In this document: positions 16,905 through 25,549 of the stretch, piece after piece
How positions within the stretch are numbered: the stretch's first letter is position 1
Layout: the number at the start of each line of letters is the position of its first letter
Assembly: GCF_902706285.1 (NCBI RefSeq)
Contig: NZ_CACSKD010000010.1
Span: 1-64,000, forward strand
Direction: 5' to 3'
DNA length: 64,000 bases
Source: Rhizobium sp. 18055
Lineage (GTDB): Bacteria > Pseudomonadota > Alphaproteobacteria > Rhizobiales > Rhizobiaceae
Program-made: the position numbers and the translations under genes
Notes under the pieces: generated by a model
Seen by the model: the letters and a program-made list of their open reading frames with translations, nothing else
What the model was told of the DNA's origin: nothing
Database searches by the model: none

Positions 16905-17726
16905 TTAGAAGATGACGCGATGGGCGTGCGTGAAGATTTCGAAATCGGCACCACGGGCGACAGCGACCATCGTCATCCCGGCCTCGTCGGCGGCGCGAAC
17001 GGCGTAGGCAGTCGGCGCAGAGATTGCGATAATGATAGGACTGCCGAGCATGCCGGCCTTCTGGATCATCTCTATGGAAAGCCGGCTGGTCACGGTGACG
17101 ACACCGCTGCTGCCCGCCAGACCCGAGGCGACAACCGCGCCGCAAAGCTTGTCCAGCGCATTGTGCCGGCCCACATCCTCGCGCACCAAGACAAGCCCCT
17201 GATCGGGAACGAAGAACCCTGCCCCATGTACCGCACAGGTTATCTGGTTGAGCTGTTGCTGCTCAGAAAGCGCCGCGACAGCGCTGGCGATTTCGCCAGG
17301 CGTGATGGTCAGAGTGGAGGACATGACAGGGCGAACCGCACGAACCGCCTGCTCCAGCGATTCGATCCCGCAAAGACCGCACCCGACCGGCCCCATCATA
17401 TGGCGTCGCCGCGCGCGCAGCTTTTCATCGACGTCTTCGACCAGCGAGAGCTGGACATCGATGCCCATTTCATCACGAACGATCTCGATCGCCTCGATCT
17501 GTGAGGCATCGTCGATCAGGCCCTCCGAGAGGCTGAAACCAACGGCAAAATCCACCAGATCGTCCGGCGTCGCCATCATCACGGCATGGGAGCTGCCACC
17601 ATAGGAAAAAGCGATGGCAACTTCCTCTGCAACGCTGCGGCTTTGCCGGACAGCAACGCCACCGCGAAATGCGATCGTCTCTACCGGCGCGTGGGTTGCT
17701 CTGCTATCGGCGAAAATGACGTTCAC
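16905..17726 (-). CDS. fdhD: Formate dehydrogenase accessory sulfurtransferase FdhD
   Basis: 273 aa from a GTG preceded by GGGGAAG; the open frame could start at 17816 but the extra residues do not match the family. Key features are GCGLCGIES (the Cys-x2-Cys loop that receives persulfide sulfur from the IscS-type desulfurase), VREDVGRHNALDKLCGA and SRLSIEMIQKAGMLG, then the C-terminal ADEAGMT-VAVARG. FdhD delivers sulfur to the bis-MGD cofactor of formate dehydrogenase. The fdh structural genes are not in this window. Confidence 0.95.
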   Translation of the reverse strand: MNVIFADSRATHAPVETIAFRGGVAVRQSRSVAEEVAIAFSYGGSSHAVMMATPDDLVDFAVGFSLSEGLIDDASQIEAIEIVRDEMGIDVQLSLVEDVDEKLRARRRHMMGPVGCGLCGIESLEQAVRAVRPVMSSTLTITPGEIASAVAALSEQQQLNQITCAVHGAGFFVPDQGLVLVREDVGRHNALDKLCGAVVASGLAGSSGVVTVTSRLSIEMIQKAGMLGSPIIIAISAPTAYAVRAADEAGMTMVAVARGADFEIFTHAHRVIF

Positions 17727-17976
17727 TTTGCTCTTCCCCGAACCAACCAGCACCACCGGATTCCAATGCTGTTCGAATCCATCATAGAACCATACCAGCG
17801 CATCTGTCCTCGTCATAAAGCGATTGCGAATACGCTGCCACCGCCTACCTGCCGCCGGCGAGGCGCAACGTCACAGCTGTCCAACTCGTCGCCTCTGTAG
17901 CGCTTCGCGCCAATAAGCCCGGACACAAAACGCCAGGTCTCATCGACCTGGCGTCAGAAAACAGCGAACGCTTCGT

Positions 17977-18489
17977 TCAAGCGGCGGTGGACTGCCGCTT
18001 CGGCAGCTTCCAGCCCGGACGGACGAAGTGGCACGTATAGCCGTTCGGGATCCGCTCCAGATAATCCTGGTGCTCCGGCTCCGCCTCCCAGAAATCGCTG
18101 ACCGGGGCAAGTTCGGTCACCACCTTGCCGGGCCACAGACCGGATGCATCAACATCGGCGATCGTGTCCTCGGCGACGCGCTTCTGCTCGTCGTTGACGT
18201 AGAAGATCGCCGAGCGATAGCTCGCGCCGCGATCATTGCCCTGGCGATCCGGTGTCGAAGGATCGTGGATCTGGAAGAAGAACTCCAGAATGTCGCGGTA
18301 GCTGGTCTTCGCAGGATCGAAGACGATCTCGATCGCCTCGGCATGATTTCCGTGATTGCGATAGGTCGCATGGGCAACCTCGCCGCCGGTATACCCCACA
18401 CGCGTCGTCTCGACGCCGGGGAGCCGCCGGATAAGATCCTGCATCCCCCAGAAGCAGCCACCTGCAAGCACTGCGCGTTCAATGGTCAT
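17977..18489 (-). CDS. msrA: Peptide methionine-S-sulfoxide reductase MsrA
   Basis: 170 aa with the catalytic GGCFWGMQDLI motif at the N-terminus, TRVGYTGG, NHAEAIEIVFDP, RSAIFY and the C-terminal EPEHQDYLERIPNGYTCHFVRP. It reduces Met-S-sulfoxide in proteins at the expense of thioredoxin. The start is fixed by a short N-terminus before GGCFWG. It is single-gene in context; no msrB is nearby. Confidence 0.95.
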   Translation of the reverse strand: MTIERAVLAGGCFWGMQDLIRRLPGVETTRVGYTGGEVAHATYRNHGNHAEAIEIVFDPAKTSYRDILEFFFQIHDPSTPDRQGNDRGASYRSAIFYVNDEQKRVAEDTIADVDASGLWPGKVVTELAPVSDFWEAEPEHQDYLERIPNGYTCHFVRPGWKLPKRQSTAA

Positions 18490-18966
18490 CGAATATCTCC
18501 ATTCCCATACGTTTCGTCATAACTGGCAGAGTTGCGATCGGGCGACATCACCCGGGTTCCTGCAGCCCTGTGTGAGTTACCTCAAGACAGCCTCACGCCG
18601 TGCCCTATAGATAGGAGGCGGCCATGGCTTTTGCCAGCCTGTCCTGCCGAGGTGCGGTTTTCCACACGCCCAGGCGCGCCCAGGCGCGCCCAGGCGACGA
18701 GCCAGCCGACCGATGCGTTGCAGACACCACGCTCGGCGCACCGACACGGTTTGACGTCGATCCCATCTCGGTGACATTGAGCCATCGCTTATGAACAACG
18801 GCAGGCAACCAATTGATTTTACTTTCACGACGGTTGCGGCTAGGGAGGCATCCAGTGGTTGCGCAGGAACAGGCGCGGTAACGCTACGGAATGTTGCTTC
18901 ACGCAACGGCAACTGTGCTCGCGCCGCCTGATCGCCAGACCACACAACACTCAAAGCGAGACAGAC
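18490..18966. other. Intergenic region between msrA and the PhnA-like gene
   Basis: About 480 bases without a supported gene; overlapping open frames on both strands are Arg/Pro-rich and unconvincing. It holds the msrA promoter on the left, a small 10-bp tandem repeat near 18671, and the promoter of the PhnA-like gene on the right. A small RNA could be hidden here but I see no clear terminator for one. Confidence 0.4.
18671..18697 (+). repeat. Short 10-bp tandem repeat
   Basis: The unit CAGGCGCGCC occurs twice in full and is followed by a partial third copy (CAGGCG), with a degenerate partial copy just before. It is intergenic and has no visible function. Confidence 0.7.
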
Positions 18967-19191
18967 ATGGCCGACGAACCAATCGTGAAAGACAGCAACG
19001 GCGCCCAGCTCAACGACGGCGATTCCGTGACGCTCATCAAGGATCTGAAGGTGAAGGGCACCTCGGAGACCATCAAGCGCGGCACCCTGGTGAAGAACAT
19101 CCGCCTCAACGGAAATCCCGGCGAGGTCGAGTGCAACACCAAGCAGGTCAAGGGCCTGGTGCTGAAGACCGAATTCGTCAAGAAGGCGTAG
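18967..19191 (+). CDS. PhnA/YjdM C-terminal domain protein
   Basis: 74 aa. It matches the beta-rich C-terminal domain of PhnA/YjdM: VKDSNG-QL-DGDSVTLIKDLKVKG, then IKRGTLVKNIRL and GEVECNTKQVKGLVLKTEFVKK. The N-terminal zinc-ribbon found in longer members is absent, as in many alphaproteobacterial versions. The original link to alkylphosphonate use is weak, and the function is unknown. The ATG at 18967 follows a GAGACAGAC sequence. A strong terminator lies about 120 bases downstream. Confidence 0.85.
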   Translation: MADEPIVKDSNGAQLNDGDSVTLIKDLKVKGTSETIKRGTLVKNIRLNGNPGEVECNTKQVKGLVLKTEFVKKA

Positions 19192-19313
19192 GTCGAAACA
19201 GCGACTGTCTCCGCCGCCGCAATCCGCCTTTGATACAGATCAATGTGCCGGCTTCCGGCAGCTGTATGGTCCGTTCATGAGCTTCTTGCACGTCGCTCAT
19301 AGCCGTACGACTT

Positions 19314-19351
19314 GGCTCGTCCTGGCGCAAACCGCCGGACGAGCCTTTTTT
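19314..19351 (+). terminator. Rho-independent terminator after the PhnA-like gene
   Basis: GGCTCGTCC pairs perfectly with GGACGAGCC around a 14-base loop and is followed by six T residues. Confidence 0.9.
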
Positions 19352-19399
19352 CATGCAATCCTGAAAGTAATCGGGGAGTAGCGCCTGCGTGTCCGCTGC

Positions 19400-19879
19400 C
19401 TACTTGTACTTGGTGATCGTCGGGCTGACCACGGTATCGCCGGTACTGATCCCGAGCTTTGCCGCCGCGCCAGCATTCAGCTCGATCACGTACTTCACCT
19501 CACCGACGGAATCGATGATATCCCGCGAGTAAGGCACGGCGTCATGCTTGATGCCACGCACAGTGCCCGCCCGATCGACGAACAGCATATCCAGCGGCAG
19601 GACGGTGTTCTCCATCCACATCTGCACGCGCTTCGACGCGCCGAAGTCGAAGATCATGCCGGCATCGGCAGCCATCTCCTTGCGATACATCAGCCCGCGC
19701 TGACGCTGCTCATTGGTATCGGCAATCTCGACGGTGAAGTTGATGCGCCTGCCGGCAGCCGTCTGAACGATCATCGGCTCCTTGTCGAACTTGACAGTGC
19801 TCTGCGCCAGCGCCGGCACTGCCAGCATGAAAAAAAGCGCCACAAAGGCGCTTCTGATCGTATGAGAGACAATCGGCAT
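19400..19879 (-). CDS. Exported DUF192 protein
   Basis: 159 aa with a signal peptide (hydrophobic run FVALFFMLAVPALAQ, cleavage after ALA). The DUF192 core follows: VEIADTNEQRQRGLMYRKEM, MIFDFG, MWMENTVLPLDMLFVD and the C-terminal YVIELNAG-A-KLGI-TGD. The family forms a small beta-barrel in the envelope of unknown role. The ATG overlaps the stop of the cold-shock gene (TGATG), so translation is probably coupled. Confidence 0.9.
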   Translation of the reverse strand: MPIVSHTIRSAFVALFFMLAVPALAQSTVKFDKEPMIVQTAAGRRINFTVEIADTNEQRQRGLMYRKEMAADAGMIFDFGASKRVQMWMENTVLPLDMLFVDRAGTVRGIKHDAVPYSRDIIDSVGEVKYVIELNAGAAAKLGISTGDTVVSPTITKYK

Positions 19880-20457
19880 CAGTGTGCCCGGCTCACTGGG
19901 CTTGGCGCATCGGGATGAATTTCCGCAGCCATCAATCCCTTGTCGCCATCGCCGAAGCGAACCAGGACGACCTGTCCGGGGCGCAGTTCGGTCAGGCCGA
20001 AGCGGCGCAGCGTTTCCATGTGTACGAAAATATCTTCCGTGCCCTCGCCGCGTGTCAGGAAACCGAAGCCCTTGGTGCGGTTGAACCACTTGACCAGAGC
20101 CCGCTCCAGCCCGCTCGTCGCCGTGACCTGCACATGTGTGCGCACCGGCGGCAGCTGCGATGGATGAACCGCTGTAGACTGGTCCATGGAGAGGATTTTG
20201 AATGCCTGGTAGCCGCGATCACGGCGCTGGATCAGCGCAACGATACGCGTTCCTTCCAGAATGGTCTGGAACCCGTCGCGGCGCAGACATGTCACGTGCA
20301 GCAGCACGTCCTGCATGCCATTGTCAGGAATGATGAAGCCGAAGCCCTTGGCAACATCGAACCATTTGACGACACCCGTAATTTCAATGAGGTCAACCGC
20401 ATCACCCGCGAGTTGATCGAGGTCAGTGAATTCCGTCGATGAAATCCTGTCAGCCAT
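19879..20457 (-). CDS. Two-domain cold-shock protein (CspA family)
   Basis: 192 aa with two cold-shock domains joined by a linker. Domain 1 (about 26-90) has GVVKWFDVAKGFGFI and DVLLHV; domain 2 (about 118-183) has ALVKWFNRTKGFGFL and DIFVHMETL. The RNP1 and RNP2 motifs for single-stranded RNA/DNA binding are visible in both, more degenerate in domain 1. Two-domain Csps of this size are common in Rhizobiales. It is divergent from gloA and is the first gene of an operon with the DUF192 gene. Confidence 0.92.
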   Translation of the reverse strand: MADRISSTEFTDLDQLAGDAVDLIEITGVVKWFDVAKGFGFIIPDNGMQDVLLHVTCLRRDGFQTILEGTRIVALIQRRDRGYQAFKILSMDQSTAVHPSQLPPVRTHVQVTATSGLERALVKWFNRTKGFGFLTRGEGTEDIFVHMETLRRFGLTELRPGQVVLVRFGDGDKGLMAAEIHPDAPSPVSRAH

Positions 20458-20650
20458 TTCGCCAGCCCCTCAATACGCGTCACACAGTTACGGTTAACTG
20501 ATTCTTGAGATCAAGATTAACATGTTGGTAACGGATTAGCGCAAGCCCTACTTTTCGTTTATTCGCAGCTGTCAATCTTATCCCATAGTCTTGCCCGGGG
20601 CTGACGTTCCACCACATAACAGGCGCACCAGCATTTAGAGAGGAAACAGA

Positions 20651-21091
20651 ATGCGTTATCTCCACACCATGGTCCGCGTAAAAGACCTTGATGCATCCCT
20701 GCACTTTTACGCCACGCTTTTCGGCCTCGAGGAAACCCGGCGTATCGACAACGAAAAGGGCCGCTTCACGCTCGTCTTCCTGGCCGCCCCTGAAGACAAG
20801 GCCGATGCAACGGCCAAGGGCGCGCCGTGCCTCGAACTCACCTACAACTGGGACCCTGAAGACTATACCGGCGGACGCAACTTCGGCCACCTGGCCTACG
20901 AGGTCGATGATATCTACGTCACCTGCCAGAAACTGATGGACAACGGCGTCATCATCAACCGTCCGCCACGCGACGGCCACATGGCGTTCGTCCGCTCGCC
21001 GGACGGCATCTCGATCGAGATTCTGCAGAAGGGCGGCGGCCTTCCTGCCGCCGAGCCGTGGGCCTCGATGGGCAATACCGGCGCCTGGTAA
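20651..21091 (+). CDS. gloA: Lactoylglutathione lyase (glyoxalase I)
   Basis: 146 aa, beginning MRYLHTMVRVKDLDASLHFY with the first metal-ligand His (RYLHTM, so this family uses the His-Glu-His-Glu set), then LELTYNWDPEDYTGGRNFGHLAYEVDDI and VRSPDGISIEILQ. It isomerises the hemithioacetal of methylglyoxal and glutathione. A GAGAGGAAAC ribosome site precedes the ATG. It is longer than the minimal family by a short C-terminal tail. Confidence 0.95.
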   Translation: MRYLHTMVRVKDLDASLHFYATLFGLEETRRIDNEKGRFTLVFLAAPEDKADATAKGAPCLELTYNWDPEDYTGGRNFGHLAYEVDDIYVTCQKLMDNGVIINRPPRDGHMAFVRSPDGISIEILQKGGGLPAAEPWASMGNTGAW

Positions 21092-21247
21092 GCCGAGGCT
21101 TTTGCGAGGCTTGCCGCTTTGGCGATTTCGGGCCACTGCGCCCGGATCGCCCTTGCCGCATCCGATAGCGGCGGGCAATCATCAGGATGACTCGGGGTGG
21201 ATCGTGGTTTTCTCACGCCCCTCACCTTCATTTTGGAGATTGCTCGC

Positions 21248-22288
21248 TTGTTCGCTGTTGAAAAGCGCACCCCTTTCGGGGCGGCACTTCTGATCGCCAC
21301 CTCGGCGCTGATGCTGACCGGCTGCGTGTCCGACAAGACCGCCGTCGATGCCCTTGCCTCAGCCGCCCCCGCAGAGCCTGCCGTTGCCGCGCAACAGCAG
21401 GCAGCCGCCACGCCGGCCACGACCGCTTACCGCGATCCGATGGTGGCAAACGTATCAGGCGCACAGCAAGCCAACACGGCGCAGGCGACTGCGCAGCCGA
21501 TGACTGCGGGTTCCGCGGCCACAGCGCCCGCAAATATCGGTGGCCTTGCGCTGCAGCAGACTGGCATCAACGCCCAGGCGATGAGTATCTTCGCCGTCAA
21601 GCCGAAGCTCCAGAACAATCCGACATCCACGACCCTGCAACCTTCCGCCGGCGTCAGCGCGACACGATCGAGCGTCTATTCGAGCCAGCTGCCGGTCGAT
21701 CCGGCGCCGCAGGACCAGGTGATTCTGCCGCAGCAATCCTCCGAAAATACCGGCACGACGCCGGATCCAACGCAGACCGCATCATTGGCAACAGGCGCAC
21801 TACCCGGCCAGACCATGAACGCGCTCTACAGTGCTCCGAAGCAGAACCTTCTCACCAGCCTCTCGGGCCTGCTGCAAAAAGCCTCCCTGCCGGGTATGAC
21901 GCGGATTGCCCCGAACGGCCTGCACCTGCAGAACGACAAGGTCGAGGTCGGCTGTTTCAAGCCCAACCTTCTGAACGTCATCAAGACCGTCGAGACCCAT
22001 TTCGGCAAGCCTGTGCTCGTCACCTCCGGCTATCGTGATCCGGAACACAACCGGATGGTCGGCGGTGCGGAGGAATCGATGCACAAGAGCTGCGACGCGG
22101 CGGATATAAAGATCGACGGCGTCTCGAAATGGGATATCGCCAGCTATATCAGGTCCCTGCCCGACCGCGGTGGCGTCGGCACCTACTGCCATACCGATTC
22201 CGTCCACCTCGATACCGGCAGGAACCGGGACTGGAACTGGGGCTGCGGCGGCAAGCCGTCAGCCACCACCTTGGCACGCGCGCTGTAA
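21248..22288 (+). CDS. Peptidase M15-like (YcbK/DUF882-type) lipoprotein
   Basis: 346 aa from a TTG preceded by GGAG at 9-base spacing; this start gives a clean lipoprotein signal (FGAALLIATSALMLTGC, Cys at the lipobox). A long Ala/Gln/Thr-rich linker (about 30-210) leads to the catalytic domain: LLNVIKTVETHFGKPVLVTSGYRD, ESMHKSCDAADIKI (zinc His and Asp) and HTDSVHLDTG (zinc His). Family members cleave or bind peptidoglycan peptides at the cell envelope. It could be an endopeptidase or a DD-carboxypeptidase. Confidence 0.85.
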   Translation: MFAVEKRTPFGAALLIATSALMLTGCVSDKTAVDALASAAPAEPAVAAQQQAAATPATTAYRDPMVANVSGAQQANTAQATAQPMTAGSAATAPANIGGLALQQTGINAQAMSIFAVKPKLQNNPTSTTLQPSAGVSATRSSVYSSQLPVDPAPQDQVILPQQSSENTGTTPDPTQTASLATGALPGQTMNALYSAPKQNLLTSLSGLLQKASLPGMTRIAPNGLHLQNDKVEVGCFKPNLLNVIKTVETHFGKPVLVTSGYRDPEHNRMVGGAEESMHKSCDAADIKIDGVSKWDIASYIRSLPDRGGVGTYCHTDSVHLDTGRNRDWNWGCGGKPSATTLARAL

Positions 22289-22437
22289 CACCCGTTGCAG
22301 GCAGCAACACCGTCCGAACCGATGCCTGCAGGGCATGCGAGCAATTGCGCCTAGCCATTTGATTCAAGAGCGCTAATGGCGCTTATCCACACCCCGGACT
22401 TTCCTGTCATTTTTTTGAAAAAAATCAGCTTTGCGGC

Positions 22438-22466
22438 TTGCGGGACTCGGCATGCCTGACTATAAG
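22438..22466 (+). promoter_or_regulatory. Sigma-70 promoter of tRNA-Glu
   Basis: TTGCGG and TATAAG are separated by 17 bases; the predicted start is about 12 bases before the tRNA. Confidence 0.6.
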
Positions 22467-22484
22467 GGCGCCACCACGAAGGAA

Positions 22485-22559
22485 GCGCCCTTCGTCTATC
22501 GGTTAGGACACCAGATTTTCATTCTGGGAAGAGGGGTTCGACTCCCCTAGGGCGTACCA
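22485..22559 (+). tRNA. tRNA-Glu (TTC anticodon)
   Basis: Acceptor GCGCCCT pairs with AGGGCGT (terminal G-U), the anticodon stem CCAGA/TCTGG holds loop TTTTCAT with TTC, the T arm is GGGGTTCGACTCCCC, and CCA is encoded. Length is 75 nt. Confidence 0.93.
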
Positions 22560-22665
22560 CTTCTCTTCGTTATATCAATGACATCTCTGCAGATTATGAA
22601 CCCAGGCCACTCAGCCTGGCTCGAATGCGTTTGCGGGTGATTGCGATCCGGCCATATGTCCGCGG

Positions 22666-23997
22666 TCAGACGCCACTGATCAGTTCGATTTTCGACCCAT
22701 CGCTAAACCGCGAGAACCTGAACGCCGCGGGATCGACGATCGGCGCCCTGCCCGTGACAATATCAGCCATCAACCGCCCGGCCGCCGGTCCGATGCCGAA
22801 GCCGTGGCCGGAAAACCCGGTGGCGATATGAAAGCCGGGAATCGCTTCGACAGCCGATATGACCGGAACCGCATCCGGCGTGACGTCGATATATCCTGCC
22901 CAACGCTGCGCGATCTCGGCCTTTGCAAACACCGGAAAGGCAGCCTTCAGATCCGCCATCGCCTTGTCCTGCCCCTTCTTGGACGGGACCGGATCGAGCA
23001 CCCTGTCATACTCGAAGGGGCTCGCCTCATCGAGCGGCCAGTGACGAGACATCCGCGCCTCTTCAAGGAAGCGCCCGCCGAGCCGAAACGACAGCGACTT
23101 CCATTCGCAGCGTAGCGCAGGCAGAAAATCCCTGGCATGGCGGAACGACGCCGGCACGATATCGACGATGTTGTCATAGCCGGACGCCACCGTATAGCCG
23201 CCGTCCTGGCGCTTGCGGATGGCAAAATCCCTGGCCCAGATCGTCTCCTCCGGCCCACCCGCCAGCGGCTTGGTCCTGATGACGCTGTTCATCACCTTGA
23301 GTTGCGGCAGATCGATACCGAAGCGCCCTGAAAACAGGCTGGACCAGGCGCCGCCAGCCAGCACCACGGCCTGGCAGGCGATGGACCCACGCTCCGTCAC
23401 CACCCCACTGATAGCGCCACCGGACAGTTCGATGCCACGCACGGCGCATTCGGTGAGAATGGTGGCACCCTTGTCGCGCGCAGCCTCGGCCATCGCCGGG
23501 GCGACGCGCTGCGGCTCCGCGCGACCATCCGCCGCCGCATGGAGCGCACCGGCCATAGTGAGATTGGAGCCAGGAAAGAGATCGCTGAATTCGCGCGCGC
23601 TGAGCATCCGCGTATCGATCTGATACCCCTGCAGGTTCGAGCGCCACCGGTCGTGATCGGCCAGTTCCTTCTCGTCCGCACAGGTAAAGATGATACCCGC
23701 GCGCCTGAAACCGGTGTCCCGACCCGTCCGTGCATCGAGACCGTCCCACATCCGCAGCGACTCGGCCATCAGCGGCACCTCGCGCGGATCGCGCATCGAG
23801 ATCCGCACCCAGCCCCAGTTGCGGCTCGACTGCTCCTGCCCGATACCACCCTTCTCGCACAGCACCACCCGCAATCCGCGCTCGGCAAGTTCGAGCGCCG
23901 TTGCACAGCCGATGATGCCGCCGCCGATCACCACCACATCGCACGTCTTCGGCAGGTCTTCATCGCCATGGACGGGAACGACATAGGGACCGGGCAT
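22666..23997 (-). CDS. FAD-dependent oxidoreductase of the DAO family
   Basis: 443 aa from the ATG with AGGAAAG upstream. The Rossmann FAD-binding motif VVVIGGGIIGCATALELAERG (about 22-42) is followed by CEKGGIGQEQSSRNWGW, which is typical of glycine/D-amino-acid/sarcosine oxidases. Near the C-terminus TPDAVPVIS and HIATGFSGHGFGIGPAAGRLMAD complete the FAD site. The substrate is probably an N-methylated or D-amino acid, but it cannot be fixed from the sequence. It lies alone between tRNA-Glu and the cyclase gene, on the minus strand. Confidence 0.88.
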   Translation of the reverse strand: MPGPYVVPVHGDEDLPKTCDVVVIGGGIIGCATALELAERGLRVVLCEKGGIGQEQSSRNWGWVRISMRDPREVPLMAESLRMWDGLDARTGRDTGFRRAGIIFTCADEKELADHDRWRSNLQGYQIDTRMLSAREFSDLFPGSNLTMAGALHAAADGRAEPQRVAPAMAEAARDKGATILTECAVRGIELSGGAISGVVTERGSIACQAVVLAGGAWSSLFSGRFGIDLPQLKVMNSVIRTKPLAGGPEETIWARDFAIRKRQDGGYTVASGYDNIVDIVPASFRHARDFLPALRCEWKSLSFRLGGRFLEEARMSRHWPLDEASPFEYDRVLDPVPSKKGQDKAMADLKAAFPVFAKAEIAQRWAGYIDVTPDAVPVISAVEAIPGFHIATGFSGHGFGIGPAAGRLMADIVTGRAPIVDPAAFRFSRFSDGSKIELISGV

Positions 23998-24188
23998 GCG
24001 GGTATCTTTCCTGAACGGCGATTTCACTCGCTCAACGGTTTACCGCCGGCCGCATGCCTTAGGAACAGAAAATCCGCGCAGGACGCGAATAATTGTGGAG
24101 ATACCCGCGATGAGCAGAAGCCGGCAAGCGGTAAAGACCCGACATGCATCGCCGGCCTCCGGATTGAAGGCGCGTGTTGCGCTCAGGG

Positions 24189-25415
24189 CTACGTCAGCGG
24201 AAACGCAAACACATCGACCGGCTCGCCGAGACCGCGCAGCGGAAACGCACCGAGGCTGTCCATCTCGTTCTGGCAACCCGACATCTCGACGAATGCCTTG
24301 GACAGCAGCACCGGCCGCTTGATCTCCTTCGTCAGGCTTTCCAGCCGCGACGCGACATTGACGGCCGGGCCGATCACGGTGAAATCCAGCCGCCGGCGCG
24401 AGCCGATATTGCCGTACATCACCTCTCCGACGTGCACGCCGATGCCATAGCGAAGCACCTCGCGGCCCTTGCGCTTGTTCTCGGCATTCAGCGCAACCAT
24501 GGCTGCTTCGGCCGCCTTGATAGCCTGCAGCAGGTTTTCGCAGGCCTGCGGGTTGCTGAGCGGAAAGATCGCCAGCATCCCGTCGCCCATGAACTTCAGG
24601 ATCTCGCCGCCATGCTTCTCGATCGGCTCCGACATTGCATCGAAATAGCCGTTCAGCAATTCGATCACGTCGTCGCGCGGCCAATGGTCGGAGATCGTCG
24701 TGAAATCTCGCAGGTCGCAGATCAGGATGGCAGCATCAACCGTGGCGCCGCTGCCGCGCGTCGTCGCGCCGGCCAGGATCTGTTCGCTTGCATGCGGCCC
24801 CACATAGGTCTGCAGCAAGGTCCGGGCCATGATGTTCTTCAACCGGATTTCGGTGACCAGCGTCAGCGCCGGCAGCAGATCCTGGAGATACGCCACATGC
24901 TCCTCCAGAAAGCCGCCCGGACGATCACTCGAAAATGTCACGATATGACGCTTGCCGAGCGTATGCTCCATCGGCCAGGCGATATATTCGGTCACGCCTT
25001 CACGCTTGAGATCGTCGTAGAACTCGCTGCGCTCATCGTCCGCATGCGGACCTTCCAGCTTCCTGCGCACTTCGGCGGCGCCGCTGAAAATTTCGTTGAC
25101 CGGGCTCCGCAAAAACTGCGGCGTATTTTCAATGCCGTAATCGAATGTCGTGATGTTGGCTTCCGTCATACCGACGCGCCACAACAGCCGCGCGCCGAGC
25201 CATTGCGGATGATGGGTTCTGAAATGCATCGTCGCCCGCGAGACGGGAACACCCTCGTCGCGCAAGCGGCCGCAAAGCTGCACCAGCAGATTGTCGATGA
25301 AGCGCTCGTTGCGCGTTTCGTTCACCAGCCAGTCGAGGCTGGTTGTCCTGTGCCTTGGCCAATGGCCGACGCTCAGATCGGAAGAATCCGAAGCCGGGTT
25401 GGATAGGGATTGCAT
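24189..25415 (-). CDS. Class III adenylate/guanylate cyclase
   Basis: 408 aa. The C-terminal 180 residues form the cyclase catalytic domain: AILICDLRDFTTISDHW (first metal Asp), GEILKFMGDGMLAIF (second metal Asp), YGIGVHVGEVMYGNIGSRRRLDFTVIGPAVNVASRLE and a KEIKRPVLLSK end. The N-terminal half resembles the soluble domain often seen with such rhizobial cyclases (TTFDYGIENTPQFLRSPV and IAWPMEHT). It produces cAMP or, less likely, cGMP. The start ATG has a CGGAG site; upstream codons to 25469 are possible but lack support. It has no TM segment. Confidence 0.9.
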   Translation of the reverse strand: MQSLSNPASDSSDLSVGHWPRHRTTSLDWLVNETRNERFIDNLLVQLCGRLRDEGVPVSRATMHFRTHHPQWLGARLLWRVGMTEANITTFDYGIENTPQFLRSPVNEIFSGAAEVRRKLEGPHADDERSEFYDDLKREGVTEYIAWPMEHTLGKRHIVTFSSDRPGGFLEEHVAYLQDLLPALTLVTEIRLKNIMARTLLQTYVGPHASEQILAGATTRGSGATVDAAILICDLRDFTTISDHWPRDDVIELLNGYFDAMSEPIEKHGGEILKFMGDGMLAIFPLSNPQACENLLQAIKAAEAAMVALNAENKRKGREVLRYGIGVHVGEVMYGNIGSRRRLDFTVIGPAVNVASRLESLTKEIKRPVLLSKAFVEMSGCQNEMDSLGAFPLRGLGEPVDVFAFPLT

Positions 25416-25549
25416 GGCTGTACACTCCGCGAGGTCACGCGGCCTTCTCACTTCAAAACAAAAAATCATTCCTGCATCCGCTAGATGGGGTGCCTCAACG
25501 TGGAATGGAATGCCCTCTTTACATTAGATTGCTGGAAAATGTAGCCTGC

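Noticed and set aside
18671..18697. CRISPR-like repeat
   Set aside because: The unit is 10 bp with direct tandem copies and no spacers.
18532..18954. Possible genes between msrA and the PhnA-like gene
   Set aside because: All frames are Arg/Pro-rich, overlap each other on both strands and lack ribosome sites and domain motifs.
22471..22490. Hairpin GGGCGCC/GCGCCC before tRNA-Glu as a regulatory structure
   Set aside because: The 3' arm is the acceptor strand of the tRNA itself, so pairing is probably fortuitous.
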